A DNA stretch of 40,614 bases, taken from the NCBI RefSeq assembly GCF_001597725.1, contig NZ_LUTR01000028.1, positions 1 to 40,614 of the forward strand, written 5' to 3'. A program made the position numbers and the translations under genes. This document shows, piece by piece, positions 33,319 to 40,614 of the stretch (the first letter of the stretch is position 1; every line of letters begins with the position of its first letter). A model generated the notes under the pieces. The model was not told the DNA's origin. It did not search any database and saw only the letters and a list, made by a program, of their open reading frames with translations. The DNA is from Neptuniibacter marinus. GTDB taxonomy: Bacteria > Pseudomonadota > Gammaproteobacteria > Pseudomonadales > Balneatricaceae.

Positions 33319-34148
33319 GTCCATTAACTGATGTACGCGAAATAATGCGTAGAGACCAAGTGTGGTCATTTTTAAAAGATGAGCAAAAGCCGGTTGATGT
33401 TTCCCATGACGTTATTCTTTACGTTGAAGGGCTTAATCTGAGCTTTGATGGTTTTAAAGCACTAAATGATCTGAACCTCTATGTAAATGATGGTGAGTTA
33501 CGCTGCTTAATTGGTGCCAACGGTGCGGGTAAAACAACCTTGATGGATGTGATTACCGGTAAGACAACACCCGATTCCGGCAGTGTTTATTTTGGCCAGA
33601 GCATTAACCTTTTACAGCATGATGAGGCCGATATTGCACAGTTGGGTATAGGACGTAAGTTCCAAAAGCCAACCGTGTTTGAGGCCCATAGCGTATTTGA
33701 TAACTTAGAGTTATCGCTCAAACAGCAAAAATCAGTTATCCCTATGTTATTTGCTCGATTAACACCAACGGAAATTGATCGTATTGATGAAGTACTCAAT
33801 GTGATTGGTTTAAAAGAGCAATGCTTTATGCAAGCAGGGGCTTTATCGCACGGCCAGAAGCAATGGTTAGAGATCGGTATGTTACTGGTTGCTGAGCCTC
33901 GATTGTTATTAATTGATGAACCTGTAGCAGGTATGACAGCCCAAGAGACAGAACGGACCGCCGAGTTACTTACCTCATTAGCGGGTGAGCGTACCGTGAT
34001 TGTGGTAGAGCATGATATGGAATTTGTGCGCAGTATCGCCCGTACTGTAACTGTGCTGCATCAAGGCTCTGTACTAGCAGAAGGTACGATGGATCAAGTT
34101 CAAAATAACCCTGATGTTATTGAAGTTTATCTGGGAGAAGCACCATGA
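33315..34148 (+). CDS. urtD: Urea ABC transporter ATP-binding protein UrtD
   Basis: This 277-residue ATPase of the LivG type has Walker A GANGAGKT, signature LSHGQKQWLEIGMLL, Walker B LLLIDEPVAGMT and the switch histidine in VVEHDMEF. The N-terminal 40 residues precede the nucleotide-binding fold. It overlaps its neighbours by 4 bases on both sides. Confidence 0.94.
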   Translation: MSPLTDVREIMRRDQVWSFLKDEQKPVDVSHDVILYVEGLNLSFDGFKALNDLNLYVNDGELRCLIGANGAGKTTLMDVITGKTTPDSGSVYFGQSINLLQHDEADIAQLGIGRKFQKPTVFEAHSVFDNLELSLKQQKSVIPMLFARLTPTEIDRIDEVLNVIGLKEQCFMQAGALSHGQKQWLEIGMLLVAEPRLLLIDEPVAGMTAQETERTAELLTSLAGERTVIVVEHDMEFVRSIARTVTVLHQGSVLAEGTMDQVQNNPDVIEVYLGEAP

Positions 34149-34840
34149 TAGAGATCTCAAAAGTTAATCAACGTTATGGTGGAACTCAAATCCTTTGGGA
34201 TTTGGATTTGGATATTAAACCAGGCTCCTGTACCTGTATTATGGGACGTAATGGGGTGGGTAAAACGACGCTGTTAAAATGCCTTATGGGTTTGCTGCCG
34301 GTCGAGAACGGTGAAATTCTACTTGAAGGTGAGCCTCTGCATACAAAACCCGCTCAGTTTAGAGCGCCGGCAGGTATAGGTTATGTGCCTCAAGGTCGAG
34401 ATATTTTCCCAACCTTAACAGTGGAAGAGAATCTTAGAATTGGCTTACCTATACGTAAAGATAAAGCGAAACAAATACCGGAGAAGATCTTTGAACTCTT
34501 TCCTGTATTAAAGGAGATGCTTCATCGCCGCGGTGGTGATCTATCAGGGGGCCAGCAACAGCAGTTGGCGATAGGTCGTGCCTTAGTGATTGAACCTAAA
34601 GTGTTGATCTTGGATGAACCTAATGAAGGTATTCAGCCTAATATTGTGCAACAGATAGGTGATGTTATCCTCAAACTTAATCAGGAAGAGGGGCTAACCG
34701 TTATCTTAGTCGAGCAAAAGTTAGGATTTGCACGTAGAGTAGGCAAAGAGTTTCGCTTAATGGAAAAAGGCCGTGTGGTTGCCAGTGACCAGATGGCCAA
34801 CTTAAGTGAGGAACTGATAAAACAGTACCTTGCTGTATAA
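34145..34840 (+). CDS. urtE: Urea ABC transporter ATP-binding protein UrtE
   Basis: This 231-residue ATPase of the LivF type has Walker A GRNGVGKT, signature LSGGQQQQLAIGRAL, Walker B VLILDEPNEGIQPN and the switch region VILVEQKLGF. It completes the urea ABC transporter with UrtA-D. The urease operon starts 36 bases after its stop with no terminator between, so urt and ure genes are probably read through. Confidence 0.95.
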   Translation: MIEISKVNQRYGGTQILWDLDLDIKPGSCTCIMGRNGVGKTTLLKCLMGLLPVENGEILLEGEPLHTKPAQFRAPAGIGYVPQGRDIFPTLTVEENLRIGLPIRKDKAKQIPEKIFELFPVLKEMLHRRGGDLSGGQQQQLAIGRALVIEPKVLILDEPNEGIQPNIVQQIGDVILKLNQEEGLTVILVEQKLGFARRVGKEFRLMEKGRVVASDQMANLSEELIKQYLAV

Positions 34841-34876
34841 GATAAGCATTAGCCTTGGAATTAGGTTCGAATATAG

Positions 34877-35797
34877 ATGAATAATTGGGTAAACCCTATA
34901 ACAGAACGATTACCTAACACAGGTAAAGAGTCAAAGTGGGAAGCCGAACTTAGCCTTGGGTTAAGCAAAACCACCCGCGGGTCAGTTCTTAAAACCTGTG
35001 CTCATAAAGGCCCACTTTATGTGCAGAAGGCGTTTTATCCAGAAGGTAGAGATCTTGCTCATCTTTACCTTCTTCATCCGCCCGGCGGTATGGTGTCGGG
35101 TGATGATCTACGTATCAATGTAGATATGTCACCTAATGCCCATGGGCTTATCACTACTCCCGGTGCGGGGCGGGTTTATAAAGCCCGTGCTGATAAAACA
35201 CTGCAAACTCAGCATATTCAATTGCGTTTAGCATCCGGCAGTAGCTTAGAATGGTTACCTTTAGAAAATATCATCTACCCCGGCGCACATACTCAGTTGC
35301 ATACAGATATTCATCTTGCTGAAAATAGTCGCTTTATTGGTTGGGAGATTAGCTGTTTTGGTCTAAAAGCCAGCCAGCAACCCTTTAACCATGGCCAATT
35401 AGCACAGCGTTTGCAGATCTTCCAAGCGGGACGTTTAAAAGTACGCGAAGCCTTATCACTTAATCCAGAACAGCATCATTTTATGCATAGCCGTGCAGGT
35501 TTAGCGAACCGATCGGTAAATGCCTTGCTCATTGCAGGCCCGTTTTCAGGTGAGAATCAAGTCGATGAGCTACTTAGCGCTTTGCAGACGCAATGTACTG
35601 AATTAACAAAGGTAAAAGCGGCGAATAACCCACCGCCTGCACTGGCTGCGGTTAGCTTGAACGGCGAATTTATGCAGATAAGGTATTTAGGTGATTGCTC
35701 GGAACAGGCTCGCTTATTGTTTACTCGTTGCTGGCGTTTATTACGACCTGCGTTGATCGAACGGGAGGCGTGCGAACCAAGAATTTGGGCAACCTAA
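34877..35797 (+). CDS. ureD: Urease accessory protein UreD (UreH)
   Basis: This 306-residue urease accessory protein is recognised by YVQKAFYPEGRDLAHLYLLHPPGGMVSGDDL, LITTPGAGRVYKARAD, and LEWLPLENIIYPGA. UreD binds the urease apoprotein and, with UreF and UreG, delivers nickel and CO2 for lysine carbamylation. The ATG at 34877 has only a weak ribosome site. It is the first gene of the ure part of the cluster. Confidence 0.94.
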   Translation: MNNWVNPITERLPNTGKESKWEAELSLGLSKTTRGSVLKTCAHKGPLYVQKAFYPEGRDLAHLYLLHPPGGMVSGDDLRINVDMSPNAHGLITTPGAGRVYKARADKTLQTQHIQLRLASGSSLEWLPLENIIYPGAHTQLHTDIHLAENSRFIGWEISCFGLKASQQPFNHGQLAQRLQIFQAGRLKVREALSLNPEQHHFMHSRAGLANRSVNALLIAGPFSGENQVDELLSALQTQCTELTKVKAANNPPPALAAVSLNGEFMQIRYLGDCSEQARLLFTRCWRLLRPALIEREACEPRIWAT

Positions 35798-35873
35798 AAG
35801 CCCGCTATAAAACATAACAATGAATTGTAATGAAGCATCCAAATTTAATTACACCTGGCCAAAGAGGTGAGTA

Positions 35874-36176
35874 ATGGAACTGTTACCAAGAGAGAAAGAT
35901 AAGTTGCTGGTGTTTACGGCAGCATTACTGGCAGAGCGACGCCTTAACCGTGGCTTGAAACTGAACTACCCCGAAGCGATGGCCTATATCAGTATGGAAA
36001 TAATAGAGGGCGCACGTGATGGAAAAACAGTTGCGGAATTGATGAGCTACGGTAAAAGCCTTTTAACAGCTGAGCAGGTGATGGACGGGGTACCGGAATT
36101 GATCCACGAAGTACAAGTGGAAGCGACATTTCCCGACGGCACTAAATTAGTCACCGTTCATAACCCAATTAACTAA
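35874..36176 (+). CDS. ureA: Urease subunit gamma
   Basis: This 100-residue urease gamma subunit has the standard length and sequence ([20 protein letters not shown], then [18 protein letters not shown], and [18 protein letters not shown]). GAGGTGAGTA before the ATG is a good ribosome site. It is encoded separately from the beta subunit, unlike the fused gamma-beta subunit of Helicobacter. Confidence 0.96.
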   Translation: MELLPREKDKLLVFTAALLAERRLNRGLKLNYPEAMAYISMEIIEGARDGKTVAELMSYGKSLLTAEQVMDGVPELIHEVQVEATFPDGTKLVTVHNPIN

Positions 36177-36204
36177 ATGTTGATGGCGCGAAGAGGATAG
36201 AACC

Positions 36205-38256
36205 ATGATTCCAGGCGAGATTCAGGCAGCAGAGGGAAGCATAGCGCTTAATGCTGGCCGTAAAACGCAAACCATCCGAGTTGAAAACAGTGGCGACCGT
36301 CCAGTACAGGTAGGCTCTCACTATCACTTTTTTGAGGTTAACCCCGCATTAGAATTTGATCGTGAAGCGACGAAAGGTTATCGCCTGAACATAGCGTCGG
36401 GTACTGCGGTAAGGTTTGAGCCGGGCCAAGGCCGTGAAGTTGAATTGGTTGAGTATGCGGGCAGCAAAACGATCTATGGATTCCGCGGCGATGTAATGGG
36501 AGCGCTTGAGCTCGACGAGTCATCTTCAGGCGCCTCATCAAAAACCTCATCAAAAACAATGGATCGCACTAGTTATGCGCAGATGTTTGGTCCAACAACC
36601 GGGGATAAGGTTCGTTTAGGTAATACAGATCTCTGGATTCAGGTTGAGAAAGACTTCACCACCTATGGCGACGAAGTAAAGTTTGGTGGTGGTAAAGTGA
36701 TTCGTGATGGCATGGGACAAAGCCAGCTTACCAACGATATCGCCATGGATCTGGTTATTACCAATGCACTCATACTTGATCATTGGGGTGTAGTTAAAGC
36801 GGATGTGGGCATTAAAGAGGGGCGCATTGCCAAAGTAGGCAAAGCGGGGAACCCGGATATACAAGATAATGTGGATATAGTGATCGGTCCCGGAACCGAA
36901 ATTATCGCAGGGGAGGGTTCTATCCTTACCGCGGGTGGTATCGATGCGCATATTCACTTTATCTGCCCTCAGCAGATCGATGAAGCCTTGATGTCGGGTG
37001 TAACTACGATGATTGGCGGTGGTACAGGGCCAGCAACCGGCACTAATGCAACAACCTGTACACCCGGCCCGTGGAATATTGGAAAAATGCTACAAGCAAC
37101 CGACAATATGCCGATGAACTTAGGCTTTTTAGGTAAAGGGAATGCAAGTTTACCTGAGGCTTTAGAAGAGCAACTTGAGGCCGGTGTTTGTGGTTTAAAA
37201 CTACATGAAGACTGGGGAACGACCCCAGCGTCAATAGATAACTGTTTAACCGTTGCTGATAAGTACGATGTACAAGTAGCGATTCATACCGATACGCTGA
37301 ATGAATCGGGGTTTGTTGATGACACTATAGGTGCGTTTAAAGGCCGTGTTATCCATACCTACCACACAGAAGGAGCGGGCGGTGGCCATGCGCCTGATAT
37401 TATTCGGGCCTGTTCCTATCCTAATGTGATGCCATCATCCACTAACCCTACACGTCCGTTTACGGTAAATACGGTGGATGAGCATTTGGATATGTTGATG
37501 GTTTGTCATCATCTAGATAGCAATATCCCTGAAGATGTGGCCTTTGCCGATTCCCGTATTCGTAAAGAAACCATAGCCGCCGAAGATATCTTCCACGACC
37601 GAGGTGCCTTCAGCATGATCTCCTCCGACTCCCAAGCGATGGGACGTGTTGGTGAAGTGATCACCCGTACTTGGCAAACAGCCCATAAAATGAAAACGCA
37701 GTTTGGCTTATTGGCAGAAGATCTAGCCGGAGGTACTGATAATTTTAGAGCCAAACGTTATATCGCTAAATACACGATTAACCCGGCTATTACCCACGGT
37801 ATTTCGCATGAAGTCGGTTCTATCGAACCGGGCAAGTTGGCGGATTTAGTGTTGTGGAAACCGGCGTTCTTTGGTGTAAAACCCTCCATGATTATTAAAG
37901 GCGGTATGATTGCCGCCGCGCCGATGGGGGATCCAAATGCTTCAATTCCGACTCCACAACCTGTGCACTATCGTCCTATGTTTGGTTCTTGTGGTTCAGC
38001 ACCCGCTAAAACCAGCGTAACTTTCGTCAGTCAGGCCGCTTTAGATAATAATATTGCCGAGAGCTTAGGCTTGCAGCGTCGTTTATCTGCCTGCGCGAAC
38101 ACACGAAATATCAGCAAATCCGATATGGTACTCAATGACTGGATGCCTGATATTACGGTTGATCCACAAACCTATGAAGTCCGCGCAGATGGTGAAATGC
38201 TAACCTGTGAACCGGCAGAAGAGCTGCCTTTAGCACAGCTATATACCCTGTTTTAA
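36205..38256 (+). CDS. ureBC: Urease beta-alpha fusion (UreB-UreC in one ORF)
   Basis: This 683-residue ORF begins as UreB ([31 protein letters not shown]; residues 1-103), passes through a serine-rich linker (about 104-118, containing SSKTSSKT) and continues as full UreC from M119 ([21 protein letters not shown]) to [10 protein letters not shown]. UreC active-site residues are all present and lie exactly 115 positions beyond Klebsiella numbering: nickel ligands H249, H251, carbamylated K332, H361, H387 and D475, and catalytic flap H435. No stop codon separates the two parts. The Met119 codon lacks a ribosome site, so a single fused polypeptide is expected. It hydrolyses urea to ammonia and carbamate in the cytoplasm with UreA. 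Confidence 0.93.
   Translation: MIPGEIQAAEGSIALNAGRKTQTIRVENSGDRPVQVGSHYHFFEVNPALEFDREATKGYRLNIASGTAVRFEPGQGREVELVEYAGSKTIYGFRGDVMGALELDESSSGASSKTSSKTMDRTSYAQMFGPTTGDKVRLGNTDLWIQVEKDFTTYGDEVKFGGGKVIRDGMGQSQLTNDIAMDLVITNALILDHWGVVKADVGIKEGRIAKVGKAGNPDIQDNVDIVIGPGTEIIAGEGSILTAGGIDAHIHFICPQQIDEALMSGVTTMIGGGTGPATGTNATTCTPGPWNIGKMLQATDNMPMNLGFLGKGNASLPEALEEQLEAGVCGLKLHEDWGTTPASIDNCLTVADKYDVQVAIHTDTLNESGFVDDTIGAFKGRVIHTYHTEGAGGGHAPDIIRACSYPNVMPSSTNPTRPFTVNTVDEHLDMLMVCHHLDSNIPEDVAFADSRIRKETIAAEDIFHDRGAFSMISSDSQAMGRVGEVITRTWQTAHKMKTQFGLLAEDLAGGTDNFRAKRYIAKYTINPAITHGISHEVGSIEPGKLADLVLWKPAFFGVKPSMIIKGGMIAAAPMGDPNASIPTPQPVHYRPMFGSCGSAPAKTSVTFVSQAALDNNIAESLGLQRRLSACANTRNISKSDMVLNDWMPDITVDPQTYEVRADGEMLTCEPAEELPLAQLYTLF
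36534..36557 (+). repeat. Perfect 12-bp tandem duplication in the UreB-UreC linker
   Basis: CTCATCAAAAAC occurs twice in direct succession, encoding SSKT-SSKT, immediately before the codon that normally starts UreC (36559). The copies are identical, suggesting recent slippage or expansion of a flexible linker at the fusion joint. Confidence 0.85.
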
Positions 38257-38300
38257 GGTTGTTTTATAAGCGCGAGATTTAATAAAGAGTGAGACGTTAG

Positions 38301-38744
38301 ATGTTAGAAGTTTATGAACGTTTAGGCACACACTGCCATCATCAAGCGGATAGCCGTGTAGTGCTAACCCATGAGCAGCGTGATCGAGGCCGCCTTAAAT
38401 TGATCAGTGATCAAGGTGAAGAGGTGCGTGTTTTTCTTGAGCGCGGCAAACCTTTGCTGGTGGGCGAATATCTAAAAACCACCTGCGGACGTTACATCAA
38501 AGTGGCGGGCGCTGTTGAATCGGTTGCCTTAGCCTCAGGTGATGATTGGCACCAATTTTCCCGTGCTTGTTACCACTTAGGGAATCGTCATACAAAAATA
38601 GAGGTGGGTGAGCGTTGGTTAAGAATTAAGCCCGATCATGTACTAGAGGAGATGCTAGTACAGTTAGGTTTAGTCGTTACGCATGAAGAAGCGATCTTTG
38701 TTCCTGAATCTGGAGCTTATAGTCATGGTCACTCCCATCACTAA
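38301..38744 (+). CDS. ureE: Urease accessory nickel chaperone UreE
   Basis: This 147-residue metallochaperone has an N-terminal peptide-binding domain and a C-terminal metal-binding domain (FSRACYHLGNRHTKIEV, with the conserved nickel-binding histidine). It ends in a short histidine-bearing tail (SHGHSHH). UreE carries nickel to UreG. The histidine tail is much shorter than in Klebsiella UreE. The ribosome site is weak. The last 20 bases overlap ureF. Confidence 0.93.
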   Translation: MLEVYERLGTHCHHQADSRVVLTHEQRDRGRLKLISDQGEEVRVFLERGKPLLVGEYLKTTCGRYIKVAGAVESVALASGDDWHQFSRACYHLGNRHTKIEVGERWLRIKPDHVLEEMLVQLGLVVTHEEAIFVPESGAYSHGHSHH

Positions 38745-39495
38745 GGCGACGATGCTGCAGCCAGAGCCTATGACGCCAACGACTAAGTCTGTTGAGGACG
38801 CAGAGGCCATTTTAACGAATGATCGTGCCCTGTTCCGTTTAATGCAGCTTAGTAGTGCGAGTTTACCTGTGGGGGGATACTCCTTTTCTCAAGGTTTGGA
38901 GTACGCCATTGATTGCGGTTGGCTTGGTAAACAGGTGGATGTCCATGAATGGTTGGAGATGCAGTTATTGCATGCGGTCGCCCAAGTAGATCTCCCAGCA
39001 CTTAGATTATTGATGGATGCAGCAAACCGCAAAGATTGGGACGAGGTTAAACGCTTAAATGATCTGGTATTAGCTTGCCGCGAAAGCAAAGAACTTAGGC
39101 TAACCGATACCGCAATGGGCGAAGCCTTAGTTCGCTTACTCAATAGCTTAAATATAGAGCAGCCTTTTGCCCATGGCCGAGGCAGCATTCCTGAAGAGGT
39201 TAGCTTTATAACGCTATTTGCTATCGCCGCCGCCCATTGGAAGATCAACTACGCCAGTGCAGCCTTAGGTTTTGCATGGTCTTGGTTAGAAAACCAAGTG
39301 GCAGCGGCCACTAAGCTAGTACCACTAGGGCAGACCCAAGCACAGATCTTATTAGGTGATCTGCAACCTATACTAAGCCGCGCCTTAAAAATAGCTGCGC
39401 CAATAGAAGAAGAACAGATCGGCGCTGGCTTACCCGCATTAGCTATCGCGAGTGCCTTACATGAACAACAATATTCACGGTTATTTCGTTCTTAA
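38725..39495 (+). CDS. ureF: Urease accessory protein UreF
   Basis: This 256-residue all-helical accessory protein has the conserved core LFRLMQLSSASLPVGGYSFSQGLEYAID and ends EQQYSRLFRS, typical for UreF. It bridges UreD and UreG in the urease activation complex. The ATG at 38725 is chosen because GGAG lies 9 bases upstream; an in-frame ATG at 38683 would overlap ureE more deeply. The first 35 residues before the conserved core are poorly conserved. Confidence 0.92.
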   Translation: MVTPITKATMLQPEPMTPTTKSVEDAEAILTNDRALFRLMQLSSASLPVGGYSFSQGLEYAIDCGWLGKQVDVHEWLEMQLLHAVAQVDLPALRLLMDAANRKDWDEVKRLNDLVLACRESKELRLTDTAMGEALVRLLNSLNIEQPFAHGRGSIPEEVSFITLFAIAAAHWKINYASAALGFAWSWLENQVAAATKLVPLGQTQAQILLGDLQPILSRALKIAAPIEEEQIGAGLPALAIASALHEQQYSRLFRS

Positions 39496-39558
39496 TATTT
39501 ATACAAACAGAAAATAACTGCGGAATAACGACAGAATGACAACAGAGGTAAACAATAG

Positions 39559-40206
39559 ATGAGTAAACCAAAGCAAACACTACGAGTTGGCGTAGGTGGC
39601 CCCGTCGGATCCGGCAAGACGGCACTGTTGAGATCACTCTGTGCCGCTATGAAAGATCATTATGATATAGCGGTCGTCACTAATGATATTTACACCCAAG
39701 AAGATGCTAAGTTTCTCACCGAACATGAAGCGCTTAGTGCAGACAGAATTATCGGTGTAGAAACGGGCGGTTGTCCCCATACTGCTATACGTGAAGATGC
39801 CTCAATGAACCTCGCCGCAATCGACCAGCTAATCGAACGTCATGGGGATCTAGATGTCGTCTTTGTCGAAAGCGGTGGTGATAACCTAAGCGCTACCTTT
39901 AGTCCTGAACTGTCGGACCTTACTATCTATGTGATTGATGTATCAGCAGGTGATAAAATCCCACGTAAAGGTGGGCCGGGTATTACCAAATCGGATCTAC
40001 TTATTATCAATAAAATCGACTTAGCTCCTCTTGTTGGTGCATCTCTTGAAGTGATGGATACCGATGCAAAGCGAATGCGTGGTGACCGTCCATTTGTATT
40101 TGCTAATCTAAAACAAGCGAAAGGTTTAGATGATATTATCCAATTTATTATTAGCGAAGGCATGCTAACGGCTAAAACTTTACCACCTGCCGTTGCTGTT
40201 GTTTAA
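39559..40206 (+). CDS. ureG: Urease accessory GTPase UreG
   Basis: This 215-residue SIMIBI-class GTPase drives nickel insertion into urease. It has P-loop [10 protein letters not shown], the metal-binding [17 protein letters not shown] (Cys-Pro-His), [16 protein letters not shown] and the guanine-specificity motif NKID. GAGGT lies 9 bases before the ATG. It is followed 37 bases later by a small HupE/UreJ-like gene. Confidence 0.96.
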   Translation: MSKPKQTLRVGVGGPVGSGKTALLRSLCAAMKDHYDIAVVTNDIYTQEDAKFLTEHEALSADRIIGVETGGCPHTAIREDASMNLAAIDQLIERHGDLDVVFVESGGDNLSATFSPELSDLTIYVIDVSAGDKIPRKGGPGITKSDLLIINKIDLAPLVGASLEVMDTDAKRMRGDRPFVFANLKQAKGLDDIIQFIISEGMLTAKTLPPAVAVV

Positions 40207-40243
40207 ACATGGCTTACGTATTCAAAAAAGGGGAAAAGAACAT

Positions 40244-40453
40244 ATGAAAAAAATTGCAAAAGTAGGGATCAGCACATTAACCGGCGCTGCTGCATTAACG
40301 TCATCACTACCTGCACTAGCGCACTCAGAACACGCCAGCATTATGAGCGGTATTGTTCATTTTATGACAGAGCCGGATCACCTAGCGATCTCTGGTTTAG
40401 TGTCTCTAGCCTTAATTTTTATCGTTCGTCGAATGGGCAAGAAAAAGGTCTAA
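40244..40453 (+). CDS. Small HupE/UreJ-like membrane protein
   Basis: This 69-residue protein begins with a signal-like segment (MKKIAKVGISTLTGAAALTSSLPALAHS). HASIMSGIVHFMTEPDHLAISG follows, then one membrane helix (LVSLALIFIV) and a basic end (RRMGKKKV). The H-x(5)-PDHLA stretch resembles the start of HupE/UreJ (GxxHPxxGxDHLLAM), but the remaining helices are absent, so it looks like a minimal version of that nickel-related family. GGGGAAAAG precedes the ATG at 40244. The function is unknown; its place after ureG suggests a urease or nickel link. Confidence 0.7.
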   Translation: MKKIAKVGISTLTGAAALTSSLPALAHSEHASIMSGIVHFMTEPDHLAISGLVSLALIFIVRRMGKKKV

Positions 40454-40482
40454 AGGCATCCTAGCCAACGAGTAAAAGAGGT

Positions 40483-40517
40483 GCCAACCTTTAATAGGGC
40501 TTCGGCCAAAGGTTGGC
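40483..40517. repeat. REP-like palindrome / terminator hairpin after the urease cluster
   Basis: GCCAACCTTT (40483-40492) and AAAGGTTGGC (40508-40517) form a perfect 10-bp stem with a nested GGC-TTCG-GCC hairpin at the tip. Read on the minus strand it is GTAGGAG followed by the palindrome GGCCAA-CCT-TTGGCC and GAA, the layout of Pseudomonas-type REP elements with a GTAG head. It may also end the ure transcript, though no T-run follows. The last 97 bases of the window contain only an inverted repeat AAGCTTTT/AAAAGCTT (40560-40567, 40599-40606). Confidence 0.55.
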
Positions 40518-40614
40518 CTCCTACAGAAATACGCTGATGTAGATACTCTGTTAATGCTCAAGCTTTTTTTCACTGAAATTGAATAATTTATCAGAATCAA
40601 AAGCTTCGCATTGA

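Overview
The window looks like a chromosomal segment of a marine gammaproteobacterium of the Oceanospirillales kind (Neptunomonas, Amphritea or Marinomonas-like). This rests on moderate-to-low GC, the gene content (PQQ precursor peptide, AcoR-type sigma-54 regulator, urt/ure cluster, chemoreceptor, GGDEF-EAL protein) and Gammaproteobacteria-like protein sequences. The genus is inference. I saw no rRNA, tRNA, CRISPR array, phage genes or transposase.

Region 1 (1-6205) is an alcohol/PQQ-type metabolic island. It holds the tail of an unknown gene, a HupE/UreJ_2 membrane protein and a secreted VOC protein (both minus strand), a solitary 24-residue pqqA (minus), a lipoyl synthase, and an AcoR-type sigma-54 activator. 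The non-coding DNA contains two TGTTTCA/TGAG(A/T)CA dyads, a good -24/-12 promoter and a terminator-like hairpin in the lipA leader.

Region 2 (6365-13607) is a tight six-gene operon: MoxR ATPase, DUF58, DUF4381, two von Willebrand A proteins (the second fused to a TPR tail) and BatD.

Region 3 (14048-18617) holds single genes: a PAS-containing chemoreceptor, a TauE/SafE exporter, a stand-alone phnN, and a DUF1127 gene divergent from a LysR regulator.

Region 4 (18739-26879) is sensory. Four tandem 12-bp repeats precede a very large sensor kinase whose N-terminal half is an NCS1-type nucleobase permease, followed by its LuxR-type response regulator. Next comes a pair made of a periplasmic solute-binding protein and a GGDEF-EAL enzyme. 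A convergent rhlE RNA helicase gene closes the region.

Region 5 (28800-40520) is a complete urea system: the urea ABC transporter urtABCDE, then ureD, ureA, a single ORF fusing ureB to ureC, ureE, ureF, ureG and a 69-residue HupE/UreJ-like mini-protein, ending in a REP-like hairpin. UrtABCDE would import urea, urease would release ammonia and CO2, and UreDEFG would load nickel. The permease-kinase and its regulator lie about 6 kb upstream and are plausible regulators of nitrogen scavenging. This is supported only by proximity and by a short shared DNA word upstream of urtA.
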